Source: an uncultured Eubacteriales bacterium
GTDB taxonomy: Bacteria > Bacillota > Clostridia > Oscillospirales > Oscillospiraceae
Length of the DNA: 28,653 nucleotides
Reading direction: 5' to 3'
Assembly: GCA_900549475.1 (NCBI GenBank)
Contig: UROF01000031.1
Coordinates: forward strand, 1 to 28,653
The notes beneath the pieces are model-generated. The model was not told where the DNA came from, did not search any database, and saw only the letters and a list, made by a program, of their open reading frames with translations. Positions 7,019 through 14,507 of this stretch are shown here, piece after piece (the stretch's first letter is position 1; every line of letters starts with the position of its first letter). A program made the translations under genes and the position numbers.

Positions 7019-7054
7019 AAACGTCCCGGAGCTTATGCTCCGGGACGTTTTTTG
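7019..7054 (+). terminator. Terminator of the NifU-like/GGGtGRT operon
   Basis: A 12-bp perfect stem (7021-7032 with 7037-7048, loop TTAT), extendable by AA/TT, ends in TTTTTT. Confidence 0.93.
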
Positions 7055-7191
7055 TCATGCTGCCCCTGGTAGGCTGCTATAAAATTAAGGTAGCCGCTTG
7101 CCGTGAGATAAATCTATGCCAAGGGAGTTTTTTCATCCCCCGCAGATGAAACGGGACAAGGCCTCAAGATAGTCCCGTGGCCCGAGAAGAA

Positions 7192-7228
7192 AAAGAGGTC
7201 CGATACCCACTGGGTATCGGACCTCTTT
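7192..7228 (-). terminator. Terminator of the groESL operon
   Basis: A 17-bp perfect inverted repeat (7192-7208 with 7212-7228) lies 28 bases after the groEL stop, with a T-rich tail on the minus strand. Confidence 0.9.
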
Positions 7229-7256
7229 GTAATTACACGGTGTTTTGTGCTGTGGA

Positions 7257-8882
7257 TTAATACATGCCGCCCATGTCGGGAGCAGCGGGAGCGGGTGCGG
7301 GAGGCTCGGGCTTGTCGGCCACCAGGGATTCGGTGGTCAGCACCATGGAGGCCACGGAAGCGGCGTTCTCCAGAGCGCTGCGGGTCACCTTGGCAGGATC
7401 CACGATGCCGGCGGAGACCATGTCGCAGTACTCCTCCTTGTAGGCATCGAAGCCATAGCCGGTCTTGCCGGACTTCTTCACATTCTCCAGGATCACGCTG
7501 CCATCCAGACCAGCGTTGGCAGCGATCTGACGGATGGGGGCTTCCAGAGACTTGGCAATGATGCGCACACCGGTCTTCTCATCGCCCTCAACGTTGGCCA
7601 GCAGAGCCTCCACAGAGGAGATGGCGTTGACATAGGCCACGCCGCCGCCGGCCACGATGCCTTCCTCAACAGCAGCCTTGGTGGCATTCAGAGCATCCTC
7701 GATGCGCAGCTTCTTCTCCTTCATCTCGGTCTCGGTAGCAGCACCGACCTTGATGACGGCCACGCCGCCGGCCAGCTTGGCCAGACGCTCCTGGAGCTTC
7801 TCGCGGTCATAGTCGCTGGTGGTGACAGCGATCTGGCTGCGGATCTGAGCCACACGGTTCTTGATGGCCTCGCTGTCGCCAGCGCCGTCCACGATAACGG
7901 TGTTCTCCTTGGTGACCTTCACCTGACGGGCACGGCCCAGCATGTCGATGGTAGCAGTCTTGAGCTCCAGGCCCAGCTCCTCGCTGATGACCTGGCCGCC
8001 AGTCAGGATGGCGATATCCTGCAGCATCTCCTTGCGGCGATCACCAAAGCCAGGAGCCTTGACGCACACCACGTTCAGGGTGCCGCGCAGACGGTTGACG
8101 ATCAGGGTGCTCAGGGCCTCGCCCTCCACATCCTCGGCGATGATGACCAGCTTCTTGCCGGACTGGACCAGCTGCTCCAGGATGGGCAGGATGTCGGAGA
8201 TGACAGAGATCTTCTTATCGGTGATGAGGATGTAGGCGTCATCGATGACAGCTTCCATCTTCTCAGTGTCGGTGACCATGTAGGGGGTGATATAGCCGCG
8301 GTCAAACATCATGCCCTCGACCACCTCGCTGTAGGTCTCAGCGGTCTTGGACTCCTCGATGGTGATGACGCCATCGTGGCTGACCTTCTCCATAGCCTCA
8401 GCAATCAGCTTGCCGATGGTCTCGTCGCCGGAGGAAACAGTGCCTACGCGGGCGATGTCATCGGTGCCGTTGACCTTCTGGCTGTTGGTACGGATGGCGG
8501 AAACAGCGGCCTCCACAGCCTTGGCAATGCCCTTCTTCATGACGATGGGGTTGGCACCGGCGGCCAGGTTCTTCAGGCCTTCGCCGATGATAGCCTGGGC
8601 CAGCAGGGTAGCGGTGGTGGTACCGTCACCGGCCACATCGTTGGTCTTGGTGGAGACTTCCTTCACCAGCTGGGCACCCATGTTCTCAAAAGGATCATCC
8701 AGCTCGATCTCCTTGGCGATGGTCACACCGTCATTGGTGATGAGGGGAGCGCCGAACTTCTTGTCCAGCACCACGTTGCGGCCCTTGGGGCCCAGAGTGA
8801 CCTTAACGGTATCCGCCAGCTGGTTGACGCCGATTTCCAAAGCCTTGCGGGCTTCCTCGCCGCGCTTAATCAGTTTAGACAT
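7257..8882 (-). CDS. groL: Chaperonin GroEL (Hsp60)
   Basis: This 541-residue protein is the 60-kDa chaperonin subunit, which forms the double-ring folding cage in the cytoplasm with GroES. Diagnostic segments are VKVTLGPKGRNVVLDKKFGA, the ATP-binding VAGDGTTTATLLAQAI with its catalytic Asp, and the AAVEEGIVAGGGVAYVNAI signature. The C-terminal tail ends in a GGM motif (DMGGMY). ATG 8882 has GGAGG upstream. It is the second gene of a groES-groEL operon under CIRCE/HrcA control, with an 86-base intercistronic gap containing a hairpin. The open frame running opposite it is an artefact of its codon bias. Confidence 0.99.
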   Translation of the reverse strand: MSKLIKRGEEARKALEIGVNQLADTVKVTLGPKGRNVVLDKKFGAPLITNDGVTIAKEIELDDPFENMGAQLVKEVSTKTNDVAGDGTTTATLLAQAIIGEGLKNLAAGANPIVMKKGIAKAVEAAVSAIRTNSQKVNGTDDIARVGTVSSGDETIGKLIAEAMEKVSHDGVITIEESKTAETYSEVVEGMMFDRGYITPYMVTDTEKMEAVIDDAYILITDKKISVISDILPILEQLVQSGKKLVIIAEDVEGEALSTLIVNRLRGTLNVVCVKAPGFGDRRKEMLQDIAILTGGQVISEELGLELKTATIDMLGRARQVKVTKENTVIVDGAGDSEAIKNRVAQIRSQIAVTTSDYDREKLQERLAKLAGGVAVIKVGAATETEMKEKKLRIEDALNATKAAVEEGIVAGGGVAYVNAISSVEALLANVEGDEKTGVRIIAKSLEAPIRQIAANAGLDGSVILENVKKSGKTGYGFDAYKEEYCDMVSAGIVDPAKVTRSALENAASVASMVLTTESLVADKPEPPAPAPAAPDMGGMY

Positions 8883-8917
8883 AATTGCAAAACCTCCAAA
8901 TCAATTATCATTCATAC

Positions 8918-8934
8918 GCGTCCCCGTGGGACGC
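8918..8934 (-). other. Intercistronic stem-loop between groES and groEL
   Basis: GCGTCCC (8918-8924) pairs with GGGACGC (8928-8934) around a 3-base loop, with no T-run after it. It is more likely an mRNA stability or processing element than a terminator. Confidence 0.45.
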
Positions 8935-8968
8935 CTGCGCTGGGAAAAAGGGAGAGGCCTCCTGACGA

Positions 8969-9253
8969 TCAGTCGACGATGGCCAGGATGTCGCCCAGAC
9001 GGACGATCACGAACTCCTCTTCACCGATCTTCACGGTGGAGCCGGCGTACTTGTCAGTGATGACCTTGTCGCCGGGCTTAACAGTCATAACGATCTCCTT
9101 GCCGTCCACGGTACCGCCGGGGCCCACAGAAATGACCTCAGCAACGGAGGGCTTCTCCTTGGCGCTGGCAGTGAGGATGATACCACCCTTGGTGGTCTCT
9201 TCAGCCTCGGTCATCTTCAGAACGACGCGGTCAGCTAAGGGTGTGAGTTTCAT
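8969..9253 (-). CDS. groS: Co-chaperonin GroES (Hsp10)
   Basis: This 94-residue protein is the 10-kDa lid of the GroEL chamber. It has the N-terminal LTPLADRVVLKMTEAEETTKGGI block, including the mobile loop that binds GroEL. It also has the GGTVDGKEIVMTVKPGDKVI segment and a normal C-terminus (VIVRLGDILAIVD). ATG 9253 is preceded by TAGGAGG. It is the first gene of the heat-shock operon, downstream of a perfect CIRCE element. Confidence 0.98.
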   Translation of the reverse strand: MKLTPLADRVVLKMTEAEETTKGGIILTASAKEKPSVAEVISVGPGGTVDGKEIVMTVKPGDKVITDKYAGSTVKIGEEEFVIVRLGDILAIVD

Positions 9254-9304
9254 GGATATTGCCTCCTATATCAATTTTTTTATTACAGAAATAAACGAGC
9301 ACGG

Positions 9305-9331
9305 TTAGCACTCAATAAGTAGGAGTGCTAA
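9305..9331 (-). promoter_or_regulatory. CIRCE operator (HrcA-binding site) of groESL
   Basis: TTAGCACTC, nine bases, GAGTGCTAA is a perfect match to the CIRCE consensus. It lies between the promoter and groES, where bound HrcA repressor would block transcription until heat stress. Confidence 0.98.
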
Positions 9332-9339
9332 CGGTGCTT

Positions 9340-9368
9340 ATCTTACAACATCTGTATCCATATTGCAA
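9340..9368 (-). promoter_or_regulatory. Promoter of groESL
   Basis: On the minus strand, TTGCAA (9363-9368) and TAAGAT (9340-9345) are 17 bases apart. The CIRCE element begins eight bases downstream of the -10 box, around the start site. Confidence 0.8.
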
Positions 9369-9425
9369 GAGGGTTTTTCAAAAAAAAAGCGCTTTTACAA
9401 AAAGTTCACAATCTGGATGAAACTC

Positions 9426-10361
9426 TCACGGGAGGGGACGGGCGGTAGCGTTGGGGTCACAGCCGGCTGGACCGAAGAAGTTTACCTTCCCCGGGGCCAT
9501 GCGGAGGGATACCTTTTGATTGTGAAGGGATTCGCCATCCAGACAGGTGACAATAGGAGCGCCATGGGATTCAATGGTGATCTCACGGGCGGTATAGCAC
9601 TTGGCGAATTTGGGAAGGCGATAGTACTCACCGTTGGCGTAGTACTTTACGAACTGAAGGAAGGTGGGGCGGCTGACTTTCTTGACTACCAGGGTGTTGA
9701 GCACGCCGTCGTCCATCCGTGCCTCGGCCACCGGCATGAAACCGCCACCGTAGTAGCGGCCGTTGCATACAGCGGCCAGGACGAACTCCCCGGAGAGCAT
9801 CTCCCCATCCAGGGTGATGGTCCAGGAATGGCCCAGGCCCCGGAAAAGGAAATTTACCGCCAGGGAAGCAATGTAGCTGCCCTGGCCGCCCAGAAGCGGC
9901 GATTTCCCAAAGCGGTGGACATCGTCGGCCACCTGGGCGTCAAAACCGGAACAGGCGATGGTCAGGGCGCAGCGGCCGTTGCACTCAATGGCGTCCAGGG
10001 GGAATTGCGGGCCGTTCCAGAGGTTTTCCGCATCGCGGAACAAAGGGACCATATCTCCGAAATTTTTCAAAAAATCATTGCCTGTCCCGATAGGGATGCA
10101 GGTCATGGCGGCATTTTCTCTGCCCACGATACCATTGGCCACTTCATTGGCGGTGCCGTCGCCGCCGCAGGCGTAGAAGCGGACATCTTCTCCCGACGCG
10201 GCAATGTTTCTCGTGACCTCTGTTGCGTAACCTTTGTTTTTGGTGAGGATACAGTCCGCCGTAAGATGGTGGCGGGCTTCCAGACCCTTGGCCATCTCCA
10301 TCAGCTCTATGGTGCAGTCCCGTTTTCCCGCAGTGGGGTTGATAATAAATATATGTCGCAT
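9426..10361 (-). CDS. Diacylglycerol kinase family lipid kinase (YegS/DgkB-like)
   Basis: This 311-residue protein has the DAGK catalytic domain of soluble lipid kinases. It begins MRHIFIINPTAGK, then has GGDGTANEVANGI at about 66-78 and PIGTGNDFLKNFG, the nucleotide-binding and active-site loops of the family. The C-terminal beta-sandwich part has the SGEFVLAAVCNGRYYGGGF block and ends near LDGESLHNQKVSLRMAPGKV. The likely role is phosphorylation of diacylglycerol or a related lipid at the membrane, with ATP as donor. I chose ATG 10361 because it starts the conserved fold and has GGATGG upstream; the frame stays open upstream but without family-like sequence. It lies behind the methyltransferase gene but has its own promoter. 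Confidence 0.92.
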   Translation of the reverse strand: MRHIFIINPTAGKRDCTIELMEMAKGLEARHHLTADCILTKNKGYATEVTRNIAASGEDVRFYACGGDGTANEVANGIVGRENAAMTCIPIGTGNDFLKNFGDMVPLFRDAENLWNGPQFPLDAIECNGRCALTIACSGFDAQVADDVHRFGKSPLLGGQGSYIASLAVNFLFRGLGHSWTITLDGEMLSGEFVLAAVCNGRYYGGGFMPVAEARMDDGVLNTLVVKKVSRPTFLQFVKYYANGEYYRLPKFAKCYTAREITIESHGAPIVTCLDGESLHNQKVSLRMAPGKVNFFGPAGCDPNATARPLP

Positions 10362-10401
10362 GGGCGTCCATCCTGCTCTCTGAATTTCAACATTCTTACA
10401 C

Positions 10402-10430
10402 AATATACAGGGAAACTGTCGGAAAGACAA
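10402..10430 (-). promoter_or_regulatory. Promoter of the lipid kinase gene
   Basis: On the minus strand, TTGTCT (10425-10430) and TATATT (10402-10407) are 17 bases apart, 41 bases upstream of the chosen start codon. Confidence 0.6.
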
Positions 10431-10452
10431 GAAAAAATTTTCCCGCGGCAGC

Positions 10453-11565
10453 TCAGCGGCTGAACTGATAGAGGTCGCACTTGAGCATACCGTTGTAGAG
10501 CTTACGCTTTTTATCTGCCTTCCGGCCGAAGAAACGCTCAAACTCCGGATGACTGGTGAGGACCAGTACCCGCCACTTGGGAGGGACCTGCCGGTAGACC
10601 TGGCCGAAAGTACGGTACAGGGCCTCCGCCTCCTCCTTCTCCAGCAGACGTTCGCCGTAGGGGGGATTGGTGACGATCTGACCGTATTCGCCGCTGCAGC
10701 GGAAGTTTTTCATGTCTGCCTGTTCAAAGCGGACCAAGTCCTCCACTCCGGCTTTCTCCGCGTTCTCCCGGGCGATACGTATCGCTTTGGGATCGATATC
10801 ACCGCCCCAGATGTCGTAGTGGCCGTCAAATTCCTTATCCATGGCCTCGTCTGCGGCGTCCAGCCAGCAGCGGGAGGGGACACAAGTCCATTTCTGGGCG
10901 TCAAAGGAGCGGTCAAGGCCGGGAGCCCGGTTTTTGGCAATGAGGGCAGCCTCGATGGGGATGGTGCCGCTGCCGCAGAAGGGGTCCCGGAAGGGGTCTT
11001 TCCCGCGGAACCGGGAGAGGATCACCATGGCGGCGGCCAGGGTCTCACGGAGGGGAGCTTCCACTCCCGCGGCCCGGTAGCCCCGCTTGTGGAGCCCTGC
11101 ACCGGAGGTGTCCAGATACAGGGTACACTGATCCCTGTGGATGGCGAATTGGATCTGATATTTGGCACCGGTCTCCGGCAGCTGTTCCAAACCGTAAGCC
11201 TGTCCCAGACGGCGGGCAGCGGCTTTTTTTACGATTTTCTGGCAGTCCGGGACAGAGTGGAGCTGGGAATCCAGCGCATAGCCCTTTACCGGGAATTGGC
11301 CGTCCCTGGGAATGAAGTCCTCCCAGGGCAGGGAACGGACGCCCTCAAAGAGAGCCTCGAAGCTCCGGGCGGGAAAGGAACCCAGCTGCAGGAGCACCCT
11401 CTCGCCGCAGCGAAGATTGATATTGAGCCGGGGCAGGTCGGAGAGTTCTCCCCGGCACACCACCCGGCCGTTTTCCACCTGTACATCCTTCAGCTCCAGG
11501 CGGCGCAGCTCGTCGCCCACCAGGCCTTCCAGGCCGAACAGGCAGGGAATCGAATATGTTACCAT
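10453..11565 (-). CDS. THUMP-domain class I SAM-dependent RNA methyltransferase (RlmL/YpsC type)
   Basis: This 370-residue protein has an N-terminal ferredoxin-like/THUMP RNA-binding region (about 1-160) beginning MVTYSIPCLFGLEGLVGDEL. It is followed by a Rossmann methyltransferase domain with RDPFCGSGTIPIEAALIA near 195 (SAM-binding motif I) and IVTNPPYGERL (the NPPY motif of N6-adenine or N2-guanine methylases). It belongs to the RlmL/YpsC family, whose best-known member makes m2G in 23S rRNA; the exact target here is not determined. The single-domain length matches Firmicute YpsC rather than the double-length E. coli RlmKL. ATG 11565 is chosen because it starts the conserved domain; the nearest GAGAGG lies about 18 bases upstream, a weak site. 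Confidence 0.92.
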   Translation of the reverse strand: MVTYSIPCLFGLEGLVGDELRRLELKDVQVENGRVVCRGELSDLPRLNINLRCGERVLLQLGSFPARSFEALFEGVRSLPWEDFIPRDGQFPVKGYALDSQLHSVPDCQKIVKKAAARRLGQAYGLEQLPETGAKYQIQFAIHRDQCTLYLDTSGAGLHKRGYRAAGVEAPLRETLAAAMVILSRFRGKDPFRDPFCGSGTIPIEAALIAKNRAPGLDRSFDAQKWTCVPSRCWLDAADEAMDKEFDGHYDIWGGDIDPKAIRIARENAEKAGVEDLVRFEQADMKNFRCSGEYGQIVTNPPYGERLLEKEEAEALYRTFGQVYRQVPPKWRVLVLTSHPEFERFFGRKADKKRKLYNGMLKCDLYQFSR

Positions 11566-11602
11566 TTGATCGAAAAACCGTCCTCTCTGGCATATCGGCT
11601 CC

Positions 11603-11631
11603 AGTATAGCAGACGGGGAAGAAAAAGGCAA
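11603..11631 (-). promoter_or_regulatory. Promoter of the RNA methyltransferase gene
   Basis: On the minus strand, TTGCCT (11626-11631) and TATACT (11603-11608) are 17 bases apart, about 38 bases upstream of the start codon. Confidence 0.7.
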
Positions 11632-11671
11632 CGAGGGGAGCGGGAAAACAGTGGAAAAAGCCGTGGAAGGA

Positions 11672-11680
11672 TGGTATACT
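11672..11680 (+). promoter_or_regulatory. Extended -10 promoter of the SPFH gene
   Basis: TGGTATACT is a TG-extended -10 element with no good -35 box. It diverges from the methyltransferase promoter. Transcription would start about 55 bases before the start codon. Confidence 0.55.
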
Positions 11681-11742
11681 AAAATCGATCTGGCAGATAT
11701 GCTGCCATACTGTGAGTTTGTGAAGGTAAGGAGGAAGCCCGT

Positions 11743-12669
11743 ATGTTGTATATTTTCATTGCGATCGGCGTTATTGTGCTGATCCTGCTGCTGACCAATA
11801 TCCATGTTGTTAAGCAGTCCCGGGCCTTTGTAGTGGAGCGGTTGGGAGCCTATCACGCTACCTGGGGCGTAGGTCTCCATATAAAGGTGCCCCTTTTGGA
11901 CCGGGTAGCCAAACGGGTGAGCTTGAAGGAGCAGGTGGTGGATTTTGCTCCCCAGCCGGTGATCACCAAGGATAATGTCACCATGCAGATCGACACGGTG
12001 ATCTATTTCCAGATCATCGATCCCAAGCTCTACACCTATGGAGTGGAGCATCCTATGAGCGCCATTGAAAATCTGACCGCTACCACTTTGCGGAACATCA
12101 TCGGCGATCTGGAGCTGGACCAGTCCCTCACCAGCCGGGATCATATCAACACCAAAATGCGGGCGATTCTGGATGAGGCCACGGACCCCTGGGGCATCAA
12201 GGTCAATCGGGTGGAGCTGAAGAACATCATTCCGCCTCGGGAGATCCAGGACGCCATGGAGAAGCAGATGAAGGCGGAGCGTGAGCGCCGTGAGTCCATC
12301 CTCCAGGCTGAGGGCCAGAAGCAGAGCCAGATCCTGGTGGCAGAGGGTGAGAAGCAGTCGGTGATTCTCCGGGCAGATGCGGCCAAGCAGGCCAAGGTCA
12401 TGCAGGCAGAGGCGGAAAAGACCGCCCGTATCCTGGCGGCGGAGGCCGAGGCTGAGGCGATCACCAAGGTGCAGCAGGCCACGGCGGATGCCCTGCGGCT
12501 GCTCAACGAGGCGGCCCCCAATGACCAGGTGGTGAAGCTCAAGGCACTGGAGGCCTTCCAGGCTGCCGCCGACGGACAGGCGACCAAGATCATCATTCCC
12601 AGCGAGATCCAGGGGATCGCCGGCCTTGCCGCCGGAATAAAGACTCTAGTGGAGCCGGATAAAAAATAA
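11743..12669 (+). CDS. SPFH/stomatin-family membrane protein (QmcA-like)
   Basis: This 308-residue protein has one N-terminal transmembrane segment (about residues 2-19), then the stomatin/prohibitin (SPFH) domain. That domain includes AFVVERLGAYHATWGVGLHIKVP, the DNVTMQIDTVIYFQI strand pair and the VNRVELKNIIPPREIQDAMEKQ junction. A long Ala/Glu-rich coiled coil follows (about 175-260, with repeated Q-A-E-G/K units). Such proteins oligomerise on membranes and scaffold proteases or microdomains; no NfeD-type partner gene lies beside it here. ATG 11743 has an AAGGAGG site. It is transcribed alone, ending at the terminator at 12711. Confidence 0.94.
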   Translation: MLYIFIAIGVIVLILLLTNIHVVKQSRAFVVERLGAYHATWGVGLHIKVPLLDRVAKRVSLKEQVVDFAPQPVITKDNVTMQIDTVIYFQIIDPKLYTYGVEHPMSAIENLTATTLRNIIGDLELDQSLTSRDHINTKMRAILDEATDPWGIKVNRVELKNIIPPREIQDAMEKQMKAERERRESILQAEGQKQSQILVAEGEKQSVILRADAAKQAKVMQAEAEKTARILAAEAEAEAITKVQQATADALRLLNEAAPNDQVVKLKALEAFQAAADGQATKIIIPSEIQGIAGLAAGIKTLVEPDKK

Positions 12670-12710
12670 CGGCAGCCGCAGAAGCGGCGGGTACTGCCGA
12701 TGAACAGAAA

Positions 12711-12746
12711 AACAGGGCAGCGGAGGCCTCCGCTGCCCTGTTTTTT
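12711..12746 (+). terminator. Terminator of the SPFH gene
   Basis: A 14-bp perfect stem (12711-12724 with 12729-12742, loop GGCC) runs into TTTTTT. A smaller hairpin (GGCAG/CTGCC, 12671-12698) precedes it. The next 260 bases, to the livJ promoter, are AT-rich with many A-tracts and contain no gene that I can support. Confidence 0.92.
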
Positions 12747-13006
12747 AAAAAAATCCATAAAGGAAAAATTAAGAAATCGTCCATACTGTGCGGACAAACG
12801 GCCGCTGATTACATACCTTACATTTGAGAAATTTTCCAGAAAAAAGAAAATATCAAAGAAAAATTAACATATATTGGAGAAAAAACAATAAGGTTTATGA
12901 ATAAATATTTGCATATATGTACACGCTGAAAAAACGATAAATGTCGGAAAATGATAAAACATACACAAACAAAAAGCCTCTGTGAAAGAAATATCTATAA
13001 AAGTTG

Positions 13007-13035
13007 TTGCATTTTTGCCGGCACGTTGCTATAAT
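13007..13035 (+). promoter_or_regulatory. Promoter of the liv operon
   Basis: TTGCAT (13007-13012) and a perfect TATAAT (13030-13035) are 17 bases apart. The A-tract-rich DNA upstream may act as a curved or UP-like element. The 5' leader is about 120 bases. Confidence 0.85.
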
Positions 13036-13069
13036 ATTTTTGTACCGCAGGAAGGAGTCGATAAAAAAG

Positions 13070-13150
13070 ATGACGGAAATGCGGTATATATACCAAAGTG
13101 GGCGGGGCAGCCCCGGCTCCGTCTGTGCGGGTGTGAAAGAATTGATTTAA
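13070..13150 (+). CDS. Possible 26-codon leader peptide upstream of livJ
   Basis: A short open frame begins MTEMRYIYQS and ends at a TAA (13148-13150) whose last bases are part of the livJ ribosome binding site (AAGGAGG). A GAAGGAG site lies 12 bases upstream, a rather long spacing. A small hairpin (CGGGG/CCCCG) falls inside the frame. The peptide has no run of Leu, Ile or Val codons, so classical attenuation is not indicated. Translational coupling to livJ is possible. Whether it is translated at all is uncertain. Confidence 0.35.
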   Translation: MTEMRYIYQSGRGSPGSVCAGVKELI

Positions 13151-13163
13151 GGAGGATGAAAGT

Positions 13164-14345
13164 ATGAAGAGGATCTTTGCAGTGCTTCTGACGGTGGCGA
13201 TGACCCTTACGCTGGTGGCATGCGGCGGCAACAGCAGCGGGAACAAGGTGATCAAGATCGGTGTGTTTCAGCCCCAGTCGGGCGATAACGGCGCTGCAGG
13301 CAAGCAGGAAATCCTGGGTATCGAGTATGCCCACTCCCTGGTCCCCACGGTGGATATCAACGGCGAGACCTACGATGTCGAACTGGTGATTGTGGACAAT
13401 CAGTCCACCACCGATAAAGCTACCTCCGCTGCCCAGGAACTGGTGGGCAAGGGCGTGTCCGTAGTTCTGGGCTCCTATGGCTCCGGCGCATCCATTGCCG
13501 GCGGCCCGGTGTTCCAGTCCGCCAAGATCCCCGCGATCGGCTGCTCCTGCACCAACCCCAGTGTTACCGTGGGTAACCCCTATTACTATCGTGTCTGCTA
13601 TACCGATCCCTTCCAGGGCACCGTTATGGCAAACTTTGCAAAGGATGAATTCTCTGCTCAGAAGGTATATGTTCTGACTCAGCTGGGCGATGACTACTCC
13701 GCTGGTCTGAGCAATTACTTTATTGAGGCTTTTGAGGCTATGGGCGGCGAGTGCGTCCAGGAGAACTTCCCCGAAGGCAGTTCCGACTTCTCCGCATACA
13801 TAACCAACGCCACCAACTCCGGCGCAGACGTGATCTTCGCCCCTGTTTCTCTGGCGTATGTGCCCCTGGTGATCCAGCAGGTTGATGCTTCCGGCACCAA
13901 GATGCCTATTCTTGCCGGCGATACCTTCGACCACTCCCTGGTGCTGGAGGCCCAGAATGGTACCGGCATCCCCATCTACTGCTCCACCTTCTTCGATGAG
14001 AGCGACGAGGGCAGCGTGGCGGCCGAGTTCGTCACCGGCTTCAAGGCATGGCTCAACGAGAACGAGGACAAGAAGACCAATAACGGCGGCAACGACATCA
14101 TCGCTGCCTGCTCCGCTCTGGCGTATGACTCCTACATGGTAGCTATCGAGGCCATCAAGGCTGCCGGCTCCACTTCTGGCGAGGACATTCAGGCCGCTCT
14201 GGCTAATGTTGATATTGACGCGGTTACCGGCCATATCACCTTCAACGAAGAGGGTGACGCCAACAAGGATATGGCTTACATCAAGCAGGCCAATGATGGC
14301 GTGTACACCTTTGTGAAGATTCAGACTGTTGCCGACATGGGCTAA
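13164..14345 (+). CDS. livJ: Branched-chain amino-acid ABC transporter substrate-binding lipoprotein
   Basis: This 393-residue protein is the extracellular binding protein of the Liv transporter. It has a lipoprotein signal peptide with lipobox LVAC and lipidated Cys20, a short Ser/Gly linker, then a type I periplasmic-binding fold that starts VIKIGVFQPQSGDNGAAGKQ. The family strand/turn VELVIVDNQSTTDKATSAAQ and the GVSVVLGSYGSGASIAGGPV ligand-loop region follow. Leu, Ile or Val binding is inferred from operon and family; some relatives bind other amino acids or amides. ATG 13164 follows AAGGAGG. A strong hairpin after the stop (14357-14393) probably gives more livJ message than message for the membrane and ATPase genes. 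Confidence 0.95.
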   Translation: MKRIFAVLLTVAMTLTLVACGGNSSGNKVIKIGVFQPQSGDNGAAGKQEILGIEYAHSLVPTVDINGETYDVELVIVDNQSTTDKATSAAQELVGKGVSVVLGSYGSGASIAGGPVFQSAKIPAIGCSCTNPSVTVGNPYYYRVCYTDPFQGTVMANFAKDEFSAQKVYVLTQLGDDYSAGLSNYFIEAFEAMGGECVQENFPEGSSDFSAYITNATNSGADVIFAPVSLAYVPLVIQQVDASGTKMPILAGDTFDHSLVLEAQNGTGIPIYCSTFFDESDEGSVAAEFVTGFKAWLNENEDKKTNNGGNDIIAACSALAYDSYMVAIEAIKAAGSTSGEDIQAALANVDIDAVTGHITFNEEGDANKDMAYIKQANDGVYTFVKIQTVADMG

Positions 14346-14356
14346 CGCGATACCGA

Positions 14357-14393
14357 GAAAGGTCCAGCGGGGCAATTGCCCCGCTGACCTTTC
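14357..14393 (+). terminator. Partial terminator or stability hairpin after livJ
   Basis: A 16-bp stem with one bulge (14357-14373 with 14378-14393, loop AATT) is followed by only a weak T-run (TTAATCC). It probably stops part of the transcription and protects the livJ message. Confidence 0.65.
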
Positions 14394-14411
14394 TTAATCC
14401 GGTCCTAGGCT

Positions 14412-14445
14412 CCCTCTGCTCCACTGGAAGCGGTGGAGCAGAGGG
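14412..14445 (+). other. Second intercistronic hairpin between livJ and livH
   Basis: A perfect 13-bp stem (14412-14424 with 14433-14445, 8-base loop) may be extended by an outer CCGGTCC/GGACCGG pairing. No T-run follows, so it is more likely an mRNA-stability element than a terminator. Confidence 0.55.
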
Positions 14446-14507
14446 GGACCGGGGCAACCTGTGATCTAAGGAGAAGATGTGAGAAACGACAAGGAGGACG
14501 CCCCTGT

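Noticed and set aside
7245..9308. Very long open frame on the plus strand opposite groEL and groES
   Set aside because: It mirrors the codon pattern of groEL/groES, has no ribosome binding site, and its translation is low-complexity (His, Gly, Leu, Asp). The opposite strand is unmistakably GroEL/GroES.
11566..12144. Upstream extension of the methyltransferase frame
   Set aside because: It runs opposite the SPFH gene and past the methyltransferase promoter, and the conserved domain starts at 11565.
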